DNA of 64,000 bases from Stromatinia cepivora (Eukaryota; Ascomycota; Leotiomycetes; Helotiales; Sclerotiniaceae). A program made the translations under genes and the position numbers. Below are positions 45,816-57,800 of this stretch, piece after piece (position 1 is the stretch's first letter; each line of letters starts with the position of its first letter). The notes beneath the pieces were generated by a model that did not search any database, had not been told where the DNA came from, and saw only the letters and a program-made list of their open reading frames with translations. Location: assembly GCA_014898415.1 (NCBI GenBank), contig RCTD01000025.1, forward strand, positions 372,001 to 436,000, given 5' to 3'.

Positions 45816-46880
45816 TTAACGAGTAAGCTCCTTAATTAAGGCTCCTGGAGTAGGAAAAAGGGCGTTTCTCTTTTTCTTATACTTTTCGCCGAAATCACTA
45901 CGATATTGCTTTTCCTTCTTAACAGCCCACTGCTGCATCTGTGCGGTTCCGATAATAGTGAAAATTACCGTACTCAAACTCTTTGTCACGAATATCATAC
46001 CGATCCATGCGAGCATTTCGAAGAAATAATTGGGGCACGTTACCATGGAGAAACCATAACCTTGGGGAATTCCACGCTCAGTTCCACCCGGCGATCGAAG
46101 GTTCGAGAGAGTGAGATGGGTTTTGAGGTTGGAAAGCTCGCCAAAGAGGTAGAGAGCCACTCCAGCTATGTTTAGATAGTCCACTTTCGGGGATGACAAG
46201 GCGGTATAGGATGAAGGAGCATATATGAAGTAGGCGATGTAGAGACCGCTAAGCAGCCAGTAGTGAGCGCAGTTTTTGAAGATGTTGCTGGCTGGCATTG
46301 TAGACAGGGAGAAACGGTGGATGAAAATTGTTTCATATTCGCGTTTGAGGAAATGAAGAATTATGAGGGTCATAGAGAGAAGCTGAGAATTGGAGAGGGG
46401 GCCGACTGGCTGGGAGTATATGTAAGGGCGAAGGAGCGGGAATCCAAGGTGGATTAGGATTGGGCCAAGGTATTCGATTATATATACGGTGCGCCAGCCT
46501 AACTGAGGACCTGTAATGGATGATAACGTAAGTATGGTGTGTATTACATGCAGAGCAAGGTTGTGATTATATACCTAAGTCCTTGATCAAGATTTCCTGA
46601 CCAATAATCACTTCTTTATGTTGAGAAATGAAGGCTTTCCTATCTTTCAAGATCTTCTTTTGCTCTGGATCGAAGATACCGAATCGATTGGGGTCCCAAC
46701 CACCGACTTGTTTGGCCAATTTTTCTTTAACATCTTGAACTGTAGTTGTTTCGTCGATATCGATAGAGGTAGGAAGACGTTTAATGGGATTTTTGGGAGC
46801 TTTTGAGGTTAGCACCAAGAGATATTCTATGGCACATTGGATAACTTACAGCGATTTGTGACCTTCAAAGTGACTGCCAT
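45816..46880 (-). CDS. TSC13: Very-long-chain trans-2-enoyl-CoA reductase (316 aa)
   Basis: The enzyme makes the last reduction in each cycle of very-long-chain fatty acid elongation in the ER, feeding sphingolipid synthesis. Three exons, 46880-46850, 46799-46575 and 46510-45816, close in frame. The first exon has only ten codons plus one base (MAVTLKVTNR). The N-terminal 85 residues form the ubiquitin-like region typical of the TECR/Tsc13 family; the rest is a multi-membrane steroid-reductase-type domain. Lys141 (LHFLKREYET) and Tyr247 (CPNYFFE) match the two residues needed for activity in yeast Tsc13. The C-terminus KYKKKRNALFP is also typical, and the length is close to the yeast enzyme. 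Confidence 0.95.
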
Positions 46881-48304
46881 CTTTTAAGATCTGACAATAT
46901 ATAATATAAATTGATTGATCAAAGTTGTTGAAGTTAAAGACAACAAGAACTGAACATGGACATGCTGGCCTTCAAGCTCCAAAATTGTTGACAAGGGTAC
47001 GGAAACATCGACCAGAAATTCACCGATCATCATCATCACATGATAGAACTAGCCACCCGACTTCATTTTTCCTCATTCACATGTTCTCCTCATCCATTGC
47101 ATTATACAGGTAGGCCTTCACGCGGGTATCATACCGATTGGTCTAATTGGATGAATCATGAGATCTATCAGACTATCACATACAGCTGTATATGCAACCT
47201 TGCATTGAGCCCTCAACAATCCTTGCTCTGCAAGCCATCTTCTCCTCATCATTAATGTGAGGAGACAAATCCGGAAGCTATGAGCTTTAGCCGCCCCTGC
47301 TTTAGTTGATGCAGTCGATCGAAGAGGAGATTGAGGGTTTAAGCTAGGTGATAGGTGATCTAGCCAGTGCTCAAGTGAGACTTTTCAAAGTAGAACTGGT
47401 GAACACGTCGATCAGTACCCGGGGGCTCTAGAGCAATCATCACCTCCATACGGCAAAAGCTGAGCAAAGAGAGTATCCATTTTATGGATTTATTATTATT
47501 ATTATTATAGATTCTTATCTGTTGTCAAAACCCAGCCTCCTTTCTCTCAGGAAATTGGCTTGCGGGGTCGGGAGTTACAGATGTTGTGTTCTCAATAAAC
47601 CAACCAAACAGCTCAGTGGCTTCAAGACATCACCGATCTGAATCATTAAAGCAAAGCAAAACAACATCGTTGACTTCGTTATTGAAAAAGTCATAACGTC
47701 TTTTATTTGACAGCTGGATCTCAATTTAGATATTGAAGAATGATAAGATTACCAACATTTTATATTATTAAATATTTAGTATTCAGTTGGGTTACTTTTG
47801 GTATGCCAATTAATTCGTATATAGTAGCAAGCATTTCCTACCAAATACCGCGCCATGTCCGAATCTGCGATTTTGCATACAATCAGGTCTCACCCCAATA
47901 TGCAAAATCTGGAGACCTCTACGCATTATCCAATAAATTCAGAGTATTTCAGCCCTTGAGGTCCTTGCTGTAGCTCAAGCAGTTTTAATGTAACCCTTCA
48001 ATTTGATGTTCATAAATTTTGATTGGGTCGAATTGGAGGGGATCGTCAACTCCGCTTCATATGTACTATCCTGCATCAATCGTACCACACGGCAGAAGCT
48101 ATCAAATCGAGGGGAGAGCTTCCCTTTTCCCCTTCCTCGGCGGCGTACTAGGTAGCTCACTCAGCTTCTCATCCTTTCCGACCTCTTTTTTTTTCCTTCT
48201 CCTACATCACCACCATCTTTATTTTCCAACAGTATCCCATTAAATTGACCTCATGCGACACCACTATTTGTTCTATAGTATAACAATTGATCACCGATTT
48301 CCAT
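46881..48304. other. Divergent intergenic region (TSC13 / PPO promoters)
   Basis: No gene is supported. It separates the start codons of two lipid-related genes read in opposite directions. A T/C-rich tract at 48180-48230, close to the oxygenase gene, resembles a fungal promoter pyrimidine tract. The frame 47740-47973 has no recognisable domain. Confidence 0.5.
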
Positions 48305-48363
48305 GTAAGTAATAAACAACTCAACAAATTCTATCTTTATTAAACTGTAATTTGTATTTTTAG
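48305..48363 (+). other. Probable 5'-UTR intron of the oxygenase gene
   Basis: CAT|GTAAGTAATAAAC...TATTTTTAG forms a complete short fungal intron, 47 bases before the start codon. It would also split a leader ATG (48303-48306, CATGTAA), which supports its removal. Confidence 0.45.
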
Positions 48364-48410
48364 TTGAGAACTAACAGTCCAGCTTAGAATACTCCATCGA
48401 GTCAATCGCA

Positions 48411-51400
48411 ATGATGAGACGCCTTTCGACAGTGTTCAAGAATAAGGACAAGGAGAACACCAAATCCTCACCCACATCTGCCGAAAATGGGGCGACTTCC
48501 TCAAGCGGACCGGCACGTCGTTTGACGATGGGTGTGTCTAAAAAGTCTACCAGTGGTACTTCAAGCTCTAATCCCCAAGCATTTGAGGGTCCCGATCATA
48601 GTGTAAAACGCGCTGGTATTGTTGGAACTCTCGAATCACTTGGAAAAGTCATCAGCACAGCCAACCGTCCTTTAAATACCGAAACTGGAGATGGCTCATA
48701 TGACACAAAACAGGAACAATCGGGTTTGTTGGATGATCTCAAAGCATTGAGAATCAAGGATTTGGAAACATTGCAGTTGACTATGAAGCAAGAATTGGGA
48801 ACTTCAAAATTGGCGGACGACAAGACCATGCTTATGGAAAAACTCATTCAGGTAAGCTTGGGCGTTGATTTGTTCATACAAAAGCTAATACCAGAAAGTT
48901 GGTTGCAAATCTTCCTGGAACCTCTAAGACTCGGGTCAAGCTTACCGAAGTATTGGTTGACCAATTATGGGGCTCCTTGGAACATCCACCAGCTTCAATG
49001 CTTGGTGACAAGTACAATTATCGACAAGCTGATGGCTCGTGAGTATATTACGAGAACTATTCGACATGTTTCTTACACTAATCCTTTTCCCTAGATATAA
49101 TAACATCAGGTTTCCCGATATCGGAAAAGCAGGTACAGCTTACGCTCGAAGTGTTACTCCTAAAATCGTTCAGCCAAACCCAAAACCAGATCCAGGCCTT
49201 ATATTCGACGCGATCATGAGTCGAGATAATGGTGGTTTCAAGCCTCATCCAAACAATGTCTCCAGTATGCTTTACTATATTGCAAGTATTATCATTCATG
49301 ACTGCTTTCGCACATCACACGAAGATTTTAATATTTCAATGACCTCCTCTTATTTGGATCTTTCTCCTTTATATGGAAGCAACCAGGATGAACAGAATAA
49401 TATGCGAACTCTCAAGGATGGAGAACTTAAGCCGGATTGTTTTTCTGAAAAGAGACTATTAGGCTTCCCTCCGGGAGTTGGATGCATCCTTATTGTGAGT
49501 GACCTACGGAAAAATTAAAGGCCAGACACTAAAATTTTATAGATGTTTAATCGTTTTCACAACTATGTGGTCAAACAATTGGCTACAATCAACGAGAATG
49601 GACGCTTTACACCTCCCAAGGATAATCTACCTGAGGATAAAAAGCAAGCAGCCTGGAGGAAATACGATAACGACCTTTTCCAGACTGGGCGTCTTATTAC
49701 TTGCGGTCTCTACATCAACGTTATTCTGCTCGATTATCTACGCACAATTGTTGGATTGAACAGGGTCAATTCTACCTGGTAAGTATCGTTCAAACATAGG
49801 TAGAAAGTGTACCTGACTAATCGGCATTAGGACTCTCGATCCTCGTATCAATATGGAAAGAAATAGCAAGCCCGGAACTGTTGCCGGAGTTGGTAATCAA
49901 TGTGCTGCTGAATTCAATCTGTAAGCTTTTCCACCATCTACTTCCTTGTACTTAGAGCTAATTGTTTATAGCGTATATCGATGGCATTCCTGCATTAGTC
50001 AACGCGACGAGAAGTGGTCTGAGGATCTATACATGAAAATCTTTGGAAAGGGCCACAAGGAAGTTTCTATGCAGGAGCTCCTCATTGGCTTGGGTAAGCT
50101 CGAAGCAATGACTCCAGACGATCCCCTACAAAGAGACTTTGCTGGCATGAAGAGAGGTAGTGATGGGAAGCTCAATGATGATGATCTTGTTAAGGAATTG
50201 ACCGCAAGCATCGAAGATTTGGCTGGGTCATCAGGAGCGAATAACGTTCCCGCAGTACTTCGTGCCGTTGAAATTCTCGGGATGGAGCAAGCTCGTGCAT
50301 GGAAGTGTGCAACACTAAACGAATTCCGGAAACACTTTGGTCTCATACCTCATGAAAAGTTCTCAGATATCAATTCGGATCCAGCCGTCTATGAGAAATT
50401 GAAGGTTCTATACGATGACCCAGATTTGGTCGAACTTTACACTGGATTGGTTTGTGAAGATGCTAAGAAACCTATGGATCCAGGTGTTGGTATTGGACCA
50501 ACCTACACAATCAGTCGAAGCATTCTTTCTGATGCAGTTACACTGGTTCGTGGAGACAGATTTTATACTACCGACTATCACCCAGCAAATCTCACGAATT
50601 GGGGAGTTACTGAAGTCGACTATGATTTGAACGTCAACCAAGGCTGCGTATTCTACAAACTATTCATCCGAGCTTTCCCCAATCACTTCTCATTTAACAG
50701 TATCTATGCTCATTACCCTCTCACAATCCCAACGGAAAACAAGAAGATTATGGAGAAACTTGGTCGCGTAGATGACTATAGCTGGGAGAAGCCAACCAAG
50801 ATTCCCGAGAGAAAAAATATCGTCACCTATGATGGGGTCAAGAGTGTTCTCACTAACGGAGAAGTATTTGGTGTTGATAACTGGCGTAAAGGTTTCGCTT
50901 ATCTCATGGGAAAACCAGGTATTTAAACTTGTTGCAGAAGCCATACACTTCAATACTAACATAACCTTAGGAGCCAATTTTATGTTGGCTGGTGATGGCG
51001 ACTTCTTTGCCGAGCGACGCAATCAAATGAAGGAATGCCTCTACCAAGATAAATGGCATGAAAGTGTGAAGAACTATTACGAAAGCATTGTCCCAAAACT
51101 TCTCAAGAAATGGTCTTATAATATTGGAGGCACAACTAACCAGGTTGATGTCATTCGCGATATTGATAATTCCGGTGAGATATTCGTTCACCCTAACCCA
51201 ATCATTCTTATCTAACATAAACTAGCTCATGTTTACTTTGCTTCGAACATCTTTCACCTTCCCCTCAAAAGTGAAGAGAATCCTAAAGGCGTATATACCG
51301 AGCATGAATTGTATATGGTTTTAGCCGTTATCTTCATTGTAATATTTTTCGGTGATGTCGATCCAGCGAAAACCTTCCCATTACGTGCCGCTGGTCTTCC

Positions 51401-52381
51401 AGTTACACAAGATCTCGGTCAACTAGTCGAGCAGAATGTGAACTTTATTTCAAAGACTAGTCTCGTATCAGGTATTGTTGATACTTTTATGGAGGAAAAT
51501 AATGCGCTCAAAGATTATGGTGTGCATATGGTGCGCCATTTGTTGAAGACTGGCTTGGGCGTTCATGAGACTGTGTTAGTAATTCCTTCAATCGCTTATT
51601 TTATTTACTGACATTGCATAGATGGTCACAAATTTTGCCTACGGCGGGAGCTATGGTGGCAAACCAAGCACAAGTTTTTGGTCAAGTAATCGACTATTAT
51701 CTTGGTGATGGCAAGGAGCATCTTCCAGAAATCAATCGTCTTGCAAAGCTCAATACAGCTGAAGCAGATGACATTCTTCTACATTACCTCTTGGAAGGAA
51801 TCAGTGAGCAATACTTTCATCTTTTCTAATCCATACCAGTGCTAACAATGTCCAGGAATGTACGGCACATTTGGTGCTTACCGCACATGTCATCAAAATA
51901 TCACCATCAACGATGGATCACGAAAAGTCGAATGCAAGCCCGGTGATTCCGTCTTTACAAGTTTTGTATGTGTCCCCTTTCCAATACCCACACAACACAA
52001 CCTCCTAACAAATTCCAGGTCTCCCTAGCCCAAGACCCGAAAATCTACCCAGACCCCAAGAAAGTCCGTCTAGACCGGCCAATCGACTCCTACCTCGTCT
52101 ACGGAATCGGTTCACACGCCTGTCTCGGCGGCGACGCCTCACGCGTAGCTCTCACCGCCATGCTCAAATGTATCGGGCGACTCGACAATCTCCGACGAGC
52201 ACCTGGTCCACAAGGCGAAATGAAGAAAATCCCTCGAGAAGGTGGTTTCTACGTTTACATGGATAAGATGATGGGATCGGAATTCCCATTCCCGACTACG
52301 ATGAAGATTTGTTGGGATGGTGGGTTGAATGAACCGGAATTGGTGGGCGATAAGGGGAAGGGGAAGAAGGCGGGAATTTGA
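48411..52381 (+). CDS. Fatty-acid dioxygenase-P450 fusion, PPO/linoleate diol synthase type (1153 aa)
   Basis: Enzymes of this family oxidise linoleic/oleic acid to hydroperoxides with a haem peroxidase-like domain and rearrange them to diols with a fused P450; products (psi factors) steer sporulation. Eleven exons close in frame: 48411-48851, 48899-49038, 49095-49494, 49543-49778, 49831-49920, 49972-50918, 50971-51174, 51226-51574, 51622-51803, 51856-51965 and 52019-52381. In the first domain, distal His262 (IIIHDCF) and the pair Tyr438/His441 (VYRWHS) match the catalytic tyrosine and proximal haem ligand. In the P450 part, ANQAQ (Asn950, Gln953) matches the isomerase signature and Cys1068 in GSHACLGG is the haem thiolate. 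Both sites are intact, unlike PpoC-type members, which lack the thiolate. Regiospecificity cannot be read from sequence. Two ATGs in tandem open the frame. Confidence 0.93.
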
Positions 52382-52632
52382 CTAGCTGGGGATCATGCGG
52401 GTGTTGGTGCGGCTGCGGGTGCTCCGGAGGATTGGAATGGGTGGTAGGTAGGGAATGGATGAATGGATGGATAAATTGGAGGATAATAGGCGGAAACTGG
52501 ATTCCACGAGATTGACCTCACATTCTTACAATTTCCCATTGCGTACACTTTTCCAGGTTAACGGGAATATAATGAGCAGGATCCGAATTTTGGATTCAAA
52601 CTTGCAATAAGGATAAGGATTAGGTGGCGAAC

Positions 52633-52697
52633 TTTTGATTCTACTTCTGCTTTTGATTCTACTTCTGCTTTTGATTCTACTTCTGCTTTTGATTCTG
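52633..52697 (+). repeat. 18-bp tandem repeat, about 3.5 copies
   Basis: TTTTGATTCTACTTCTGC repeated in tandem, shortly after the oxygenase stop codon. Confidence 0.85.
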
Positions 52698-53319
52698 CGT
52701 TTGATTTTTCAGATTAGTCTGTCTGTCTCTCTTTTCAATCGATACCTGGTGATGGATGATGTGATGTGGAGTGGAATTGGAATAGTTGAAATATATGGAA
52801 ATAAATAATCTTTAGTGATTGATTTTACTCGAGCTAGGTAATGAATGATATCTTACTTATTGAACAGAATTTTGTTTTGTGAGACTTATAGTAGAATTGG
52901 TGAATTATATTATATATATCGTTTTGTAATTTTAGAATTGGAGTTGGAGTTTGGTGAGATTGTTTGTTTGGGGTGGTGGATGATGAATTGGTGTGTTTGA
53001 GATATATATTTGATCTTTAGGATATAAGTCTAGAATTTATATAAGATGGATATTGAATATATATATCGAATAGATCAAAAATCTATATAAAATCTCAGGG
53101 TACTTATTATATATATCAATATTTGAGATATTGTAAGATTATCTACTCTATCTTGAGTATCGAATCTATTTTGAATATTTAACTCAACTTATATAAATAA
53201 ATGTCTCCGTATACTCTACTCTATATATATCGAAAGGTACGTATATGAGTGAGTGAAGCTTCAGTACGATATTATATTATTCGTATTGTTTTTGTTTAAA
53301 GAACTAGAACTGTAATATC

Positions 53320-53393
53320 ATCGAACTATATAGTATAGTTCGATTCCTCGATGCCGAGGCACTAGCGTCAACGCTAGGGGAATATCACGTGAT
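53320..53393. repeat. Cluster of three perfect hairpins plus a palindrome
   Basis: Within 74 bases there are: ATCGAACTATA-TAG-TATAGTTCGAT (53320-53344, 11-bp arms); CCTCG-ATGC-CGAGG (53346-53359); CTAGCGT-CA-ACGCTAG (53362-53377); and the palindrome ATCACGTGAT (53384-53393), which contains an E-box CACGTG. The GC-rich middle stands out in AT-rich DNA. It does not fold as a tRNA by eye. It could be a structured transposon end, a regulatory site cluster or a small structured RNA. Confidence 0.8.
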
Positions 53394-53540
53394 CATTATC
53401 CTAACAATATATTTAGAACTTGAAATCTTATAATAAATCGTAAGACTTGATAAACTTATTTAGAAGAATATCGGTTTAATCTATTGAGACTTCTTTATAT
53501 AATATAGATACTCTATACTCATCTTTTTTATTTTCCTTTA

Positions 53541-53634
53541 AAATACTTTGAATACTTTGAATACTTTGAATACTTTGAATACTTTGAATACTTTGAATAC
53601 TTTGAATACTTTGAATACTTTGAATACTTTGAAT
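53541..53634 (+). repeat. 9-bp minisatellite (AATACTTTG)n, about 10 copies
   Basis: Perfect tandem AATACTTTG units in AT-rich DNA. Confidence 0.9.
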
Positions 53635-53904
53635 AGTCATTTATCTTATCTCATTCTATTTTATCTTCTATTATATTAATACCCGAGCACCAACTACTAC
53701 AAATAACACATACTATATAATATATACTTTCAACCCCAAAGTATTTTAATTTATTTTACTAATTTAATTCAATTCCTCTTCAATTCCTCTTCAATTCCTC
53801 TTCAACTTCTTTCCTATCCCTAAATATCCAATAAAATCTAATATTATATACTACTACACAACTACACCACTAATTACACTAAAATTTATACACAAAATTT
53901 ACAA

Positions 53905-54110
53905 ATCCCCCCTCTATTCCATCCCATTCCATTCAATCCCCCTTTCCCCTTTCCTCTTTCCCCTTTCTCCTTTCTCCCCCCATTTCCCATTTCCCATTCC
54001 CATTCCCATTTCCTCCCATCCCAGAAACACCTCCAAATCTAAATCCCTTATTCCCCATCCCCCATATCCATCCCCAATCCCCATTTTGCCCATCCCCCAC
54101 CAAACAACCA
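53905..54110 (+). repeat. Pyrimidine-strand tract
   Basis: The plus strand is mostly C and T (for example CCCCTTTCCTCTTTCCCCTT, then repeated CATTTCC units). Open frames across it are compositional artefacts. Confidence 0.75.
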
Positions 54111-54335
54111 TCATCTAACCCAACCTAAACCCAATAAAAGTAAAAGTTTCAAAAATACCTGTACCGATACTATGTTGCTGAAAGGTAGGTACATAATCCT
54201 ACAAATAAAGAAACTAAAAGATGTAAAGCGAAAAAAATCCATCTCAAAAAAACACAAAAGAAATGAAAAAAGTTTATATATGTACTGAAATAAGTATTTA
54301 AAAGGATGAATGAAGTGTGGTATCTCAAGTGTGGG

Positions 54336-54370
54336 TATTTCGAGTATTTCGAGTATTTCGAGTATTTGAG
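54336..54370 (+). repeat. 9-bp minisatellite (GTATTTCGA)n, about 4 copies
   Basis: Tandem GTATTTCGA; on the other strand the unit is AATACTCGA in phase, one or two bases from the units at 31502 and 53541. Confidence 0.8.
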
Positions 54371-54831
54371 GTATGGATTTCACTTCTCTTCGGGTATCTT
54401 TATCTCATCTCCTGTTCTCCTCTCCTTTCCTTTCCTTTCCTTTCCTTTCTCCTCTTCAAATATCAATCCTCCCCTATTTAAAACGCAAACCAAAAATTTA
54501 AGTTTACAAACAAAACGAAAACAAATCACCCTCCAACCCCTATCCACCCTTCCAGATCCGGCTCCAGCGCTTAAAACAAATGTGACAAAAGAGAAAACCA
54601 GAAGATATCTTGAAGTGGGAGATGGCATATGTGCAAGAAAAGTTTGTCCGTCGAGGGGTGCTGGTCCTCCATCCATTTGTCGTAAAAAGATATCCAGGTA
54701 TAACATAACATAATACAAGTATGTTATGTTTGGAGATCATACCCAGAAAATCTCTTATCGCTCCTTCCATTTCATCTCCTTCAGATCATCAATATCTCTT
54801 TTCTTTTTCTTTCACACTCAGCACCTCATTC

Positions 54832-57800
54832 CTATTCTTCAACCACATCCCCGCTCAACCCACTTCCCACCGTACTCCCCTTCTTCCCTAATCTCAACAT
54901 ACTAAACCTCTTCCTCACACTGCCTCCAAGACCACTCCCATTACTCCCCATTCCAATCCCCATGCCCATACCGAGCCCCGCTATTCCCTGGCTACTTCCC
55001 GTTCCCGTAGTATCTGGCCTACGTTGAGAACTACTACTTCTCCTTCCATGACCTATACTGCTCGTGGTATAATTCCCCTGTGGAGGTTGAACCGAAAGAT
55101 CCGACTGTGTTACCCATTCCTTCGAATCTTCCAAAGTACTATGTGACGAATCATGTTCTTCGACGATTTGAAATTCATCTACGGCTTCTTCTTTTCGACC
55201 GCGGTCTCTGTGGGTTATGGAAATTCCGTTCATACTTAATCCATTTCCGCTAAAGAAGCTCTTGCGATTGTCTTTCTTCGGAGGACGACTTTCTCGGTCT
55301 GGGAAAGTTGCATTTCGATTTAGGAATGAACTGATACGTTTGGAAGCAGCAGTAGCGCGAGTTTGGTTGGGACTATCAAGGATACTGGTATCAATAGTAC
55401 CATTTGTGAAAGACTGAGAATGAGGAAGTGTCAGATGACCCTGTGAGTTATTCAATAGATCCCCCTTTGATGATGAAGGTGAAAGTGTCCAGCCTGGAAC
55501 AAGACCAGGAGAATTATTTGAGAGATGCGGTTGAGGAATTTGAAGTGAAGCGAGCTCAGGTGCAAAGGTTTGTTCGAAATCTGTATTATGTGTTAGCAAA
55601 TTATGATGATGATAGGTAAGATGAGATCTTACAGTGTTGTAAATCATCCTGACTGTGAAGATTAGGTGATTTTGCAAACATCGCTAGGCATCTTTTGATC
55701 ATGATTGCATGATCTATCAAAGCAATCTTAAGCGCATTTTCTATAGGGCCTAACTCTATCACTTCTCCCTCTCCATCATCATCATCAATAGGATTGGGTA
55801 ATAGTTCCCTATACCTTGCTACACTAGACTCGGAAGTGGGGTTGACGGATATATTGAGTGCTTCAACTAGAAGTGGTGCAATATCATCTTCACCATCTGC
55901 GATTCTCTTTTCCACAGCTGCCATTTCTTGGGTTTTGCGAATAATTCGTTCCAAAGCTGTTTGATAAGCATCAAGCTTATACCTATCCACGGAAATAATT
56001 TCACTGCGACGTAAAATCGTTGGAAATGTGTCCGCAGTAGCATAAATTATTTTCTCAGCAAAGTGATCGCCTATTGGACCCGAAGTGGTGCGACGAGACG
56101 TGGTAGAGAAATAACGAGGATGTGCGGACAGAAGATAGTCTCTGACAACTTGAGAAACTTTAGAACGTTGGAAGACGTGATGAGCAAGATCTCGATGTGG
56201 GCTCAGGGCAGAAATCTGCAGGAATTGTCCTTCTACATCGTCAACATCGCCGGAAGTAACAATTTGGGCTGAAGGATGTTGCTCTTGCATGCGATCTGTG
56301 AATACCGAAGTCTTTTCATTGGGAGAGCCTTCATACACAAACTCCTTGTCGCGCAAGCTTTGTGGAAATCCCATTCCTCGATAGATGACACGGAAGTATT
56401 TGGGAACAATTTTGTCGGCCTTTGAAATAGATTCGTAAATCGTAGCAATTGCTCGTTGTGTCCTAGCCAATTTAGAAAAGTCGAAAACATTGTCTTCATA
56501 TTGATATTGCAGCTCTTTGTACGCAGCTATGGCACTACTCCATGCTTCGCCCTCTTCGAAGTTCTTAATCATATCGAAATAGATTCGTTCCTTTCGATCA
56601 AAATGAGATTGGGCTGGGAAATCTGGATTGTCTAGTGGTGGCAGTAGCTTCGAAGGATCCCATTGATACAGGTCGGCATGAAGTCGTAATGCAAGTCCGG
56701 CTTCTGTGTGATTGCCAGCATTGGTTTGAAATTCTGCAAGTTGATGGACGTATCGAATGAAGATTTCCTCCTTATGCATATCTCGGAGAAATTCCATCAA
56801 TCGTAAACGATGAATCATATGAGAAGCTTCACCCGTGACATCCGTACTATGAACCGCAACGAGAAGATCAAGAAATTCATCGGTGGTACCAATGAGGTCT
56901 TTCACCGCGTTGTACAGCGGATCGTCTGGATTTCGAGACAAATTATCAAATAGGGTGAACAATTCATTTATAAACAATTTTTGTAAAATGCTTTCCGTTA
57001 ATGGCTTCGATTTGAAAAGGTGATCCAGACACTCAATGATTCCAGTTTGAATAGCACTCAAGTCCTCGCTCAATGTCCATTCGCTGACAATCATGGTTTG
57101 GAGAACCTCCACTGCTACGCGCCGAAGACCTTCATGCACACTAAGACATAGCTCAAGGATGGGTCCGACTAAAGCAGGCACGTATTGGACTTGGTAACCT
57201 CCCATCTTGGCCAAGGCGTATTTATGTCGCTCCTCAGGGGTGGTATCCCAACCAGTGAACTCCCATGTTCGTCTCAACAGCTCGGCACCATTTTCACGCA
57301 CATCACCAGCAATCTTCCATACTGCTCGTCGTTTCTGTTCGGGGAAGGTTTCCAGTGCCAAAGAATCACTGCCAATAAGTTTAAGTAAAGTAGTGAAGAA
57401 TGCCTTCCATAATTCTGTATTGTAGTTCTCTGCATCGTCAGGATGAGGCAAGAATCTGTCCAGGAGAATGCCCGCAAGATACTTGAGTGTTTTGAGTGTG
57501 GATTTGTGATGGAAGATGCGAACGCTTAACCAATTTTGCGGAAATGCCTCACATTCTAATATGCTTAAATGTGTATTCAGGAAATCCTCAATCAGAGTTG
57601 CCATATCACCTTCTGCAAGCTCAAGCTGCATGCCTGCAGGTAAGTTTGAGATAGCAGACAAGACTGCCGAAAGCTCAACGAGAACCTCATCGAACTCGGC
57701 CTCTCCGGCTATTGCTTTGCTGGGAAAGGGGTATGCTGTGGGGAAAAGTAAGGACAAGCGAGTTTGCGACTTTACTTCGCCCGTACGTAGTGCGAGATAC

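Larger units (their letters stand above)
52382..54831. other. Repeat-rich intergenic region, convergent genes
   Basis: This lies between the 3' ends of the oxygenase and DOCK genes. Bases about 52850-53700 are AT-rich and resemble the relic block at the window's left end. It carries an 18-bp repeat, two 9-bp minisatellites, a cluster of hairpins and a pyrimidine tract (53905-54110). ORFs here (54306-54713, 54718-54380) have no domain and overlap repeats. Confidence 0.6.

Noticed and set aside
53320..53393. tRNA or other known RNA at the hairpin cluster
   Set aside because: Arm lengths and order do not give a cloverleaf, and no TTC-loop or acceptor stem was seen.
54380..54718. 112-codon minus-strand frame and its plus-strand partner at 54306-54713
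   Set aside because: They read through CTTTC and TTCGAGTAT simple repeats with no domain or splice context.
54832..55677. Separate gene for the Ser/Gly-rich 281-codon frame
   Set aside because: Its first codons lie in the DOCK intron and exon 1 in another frame; removing the 52-base intron fuses the rest in frame to the DOCK protein.
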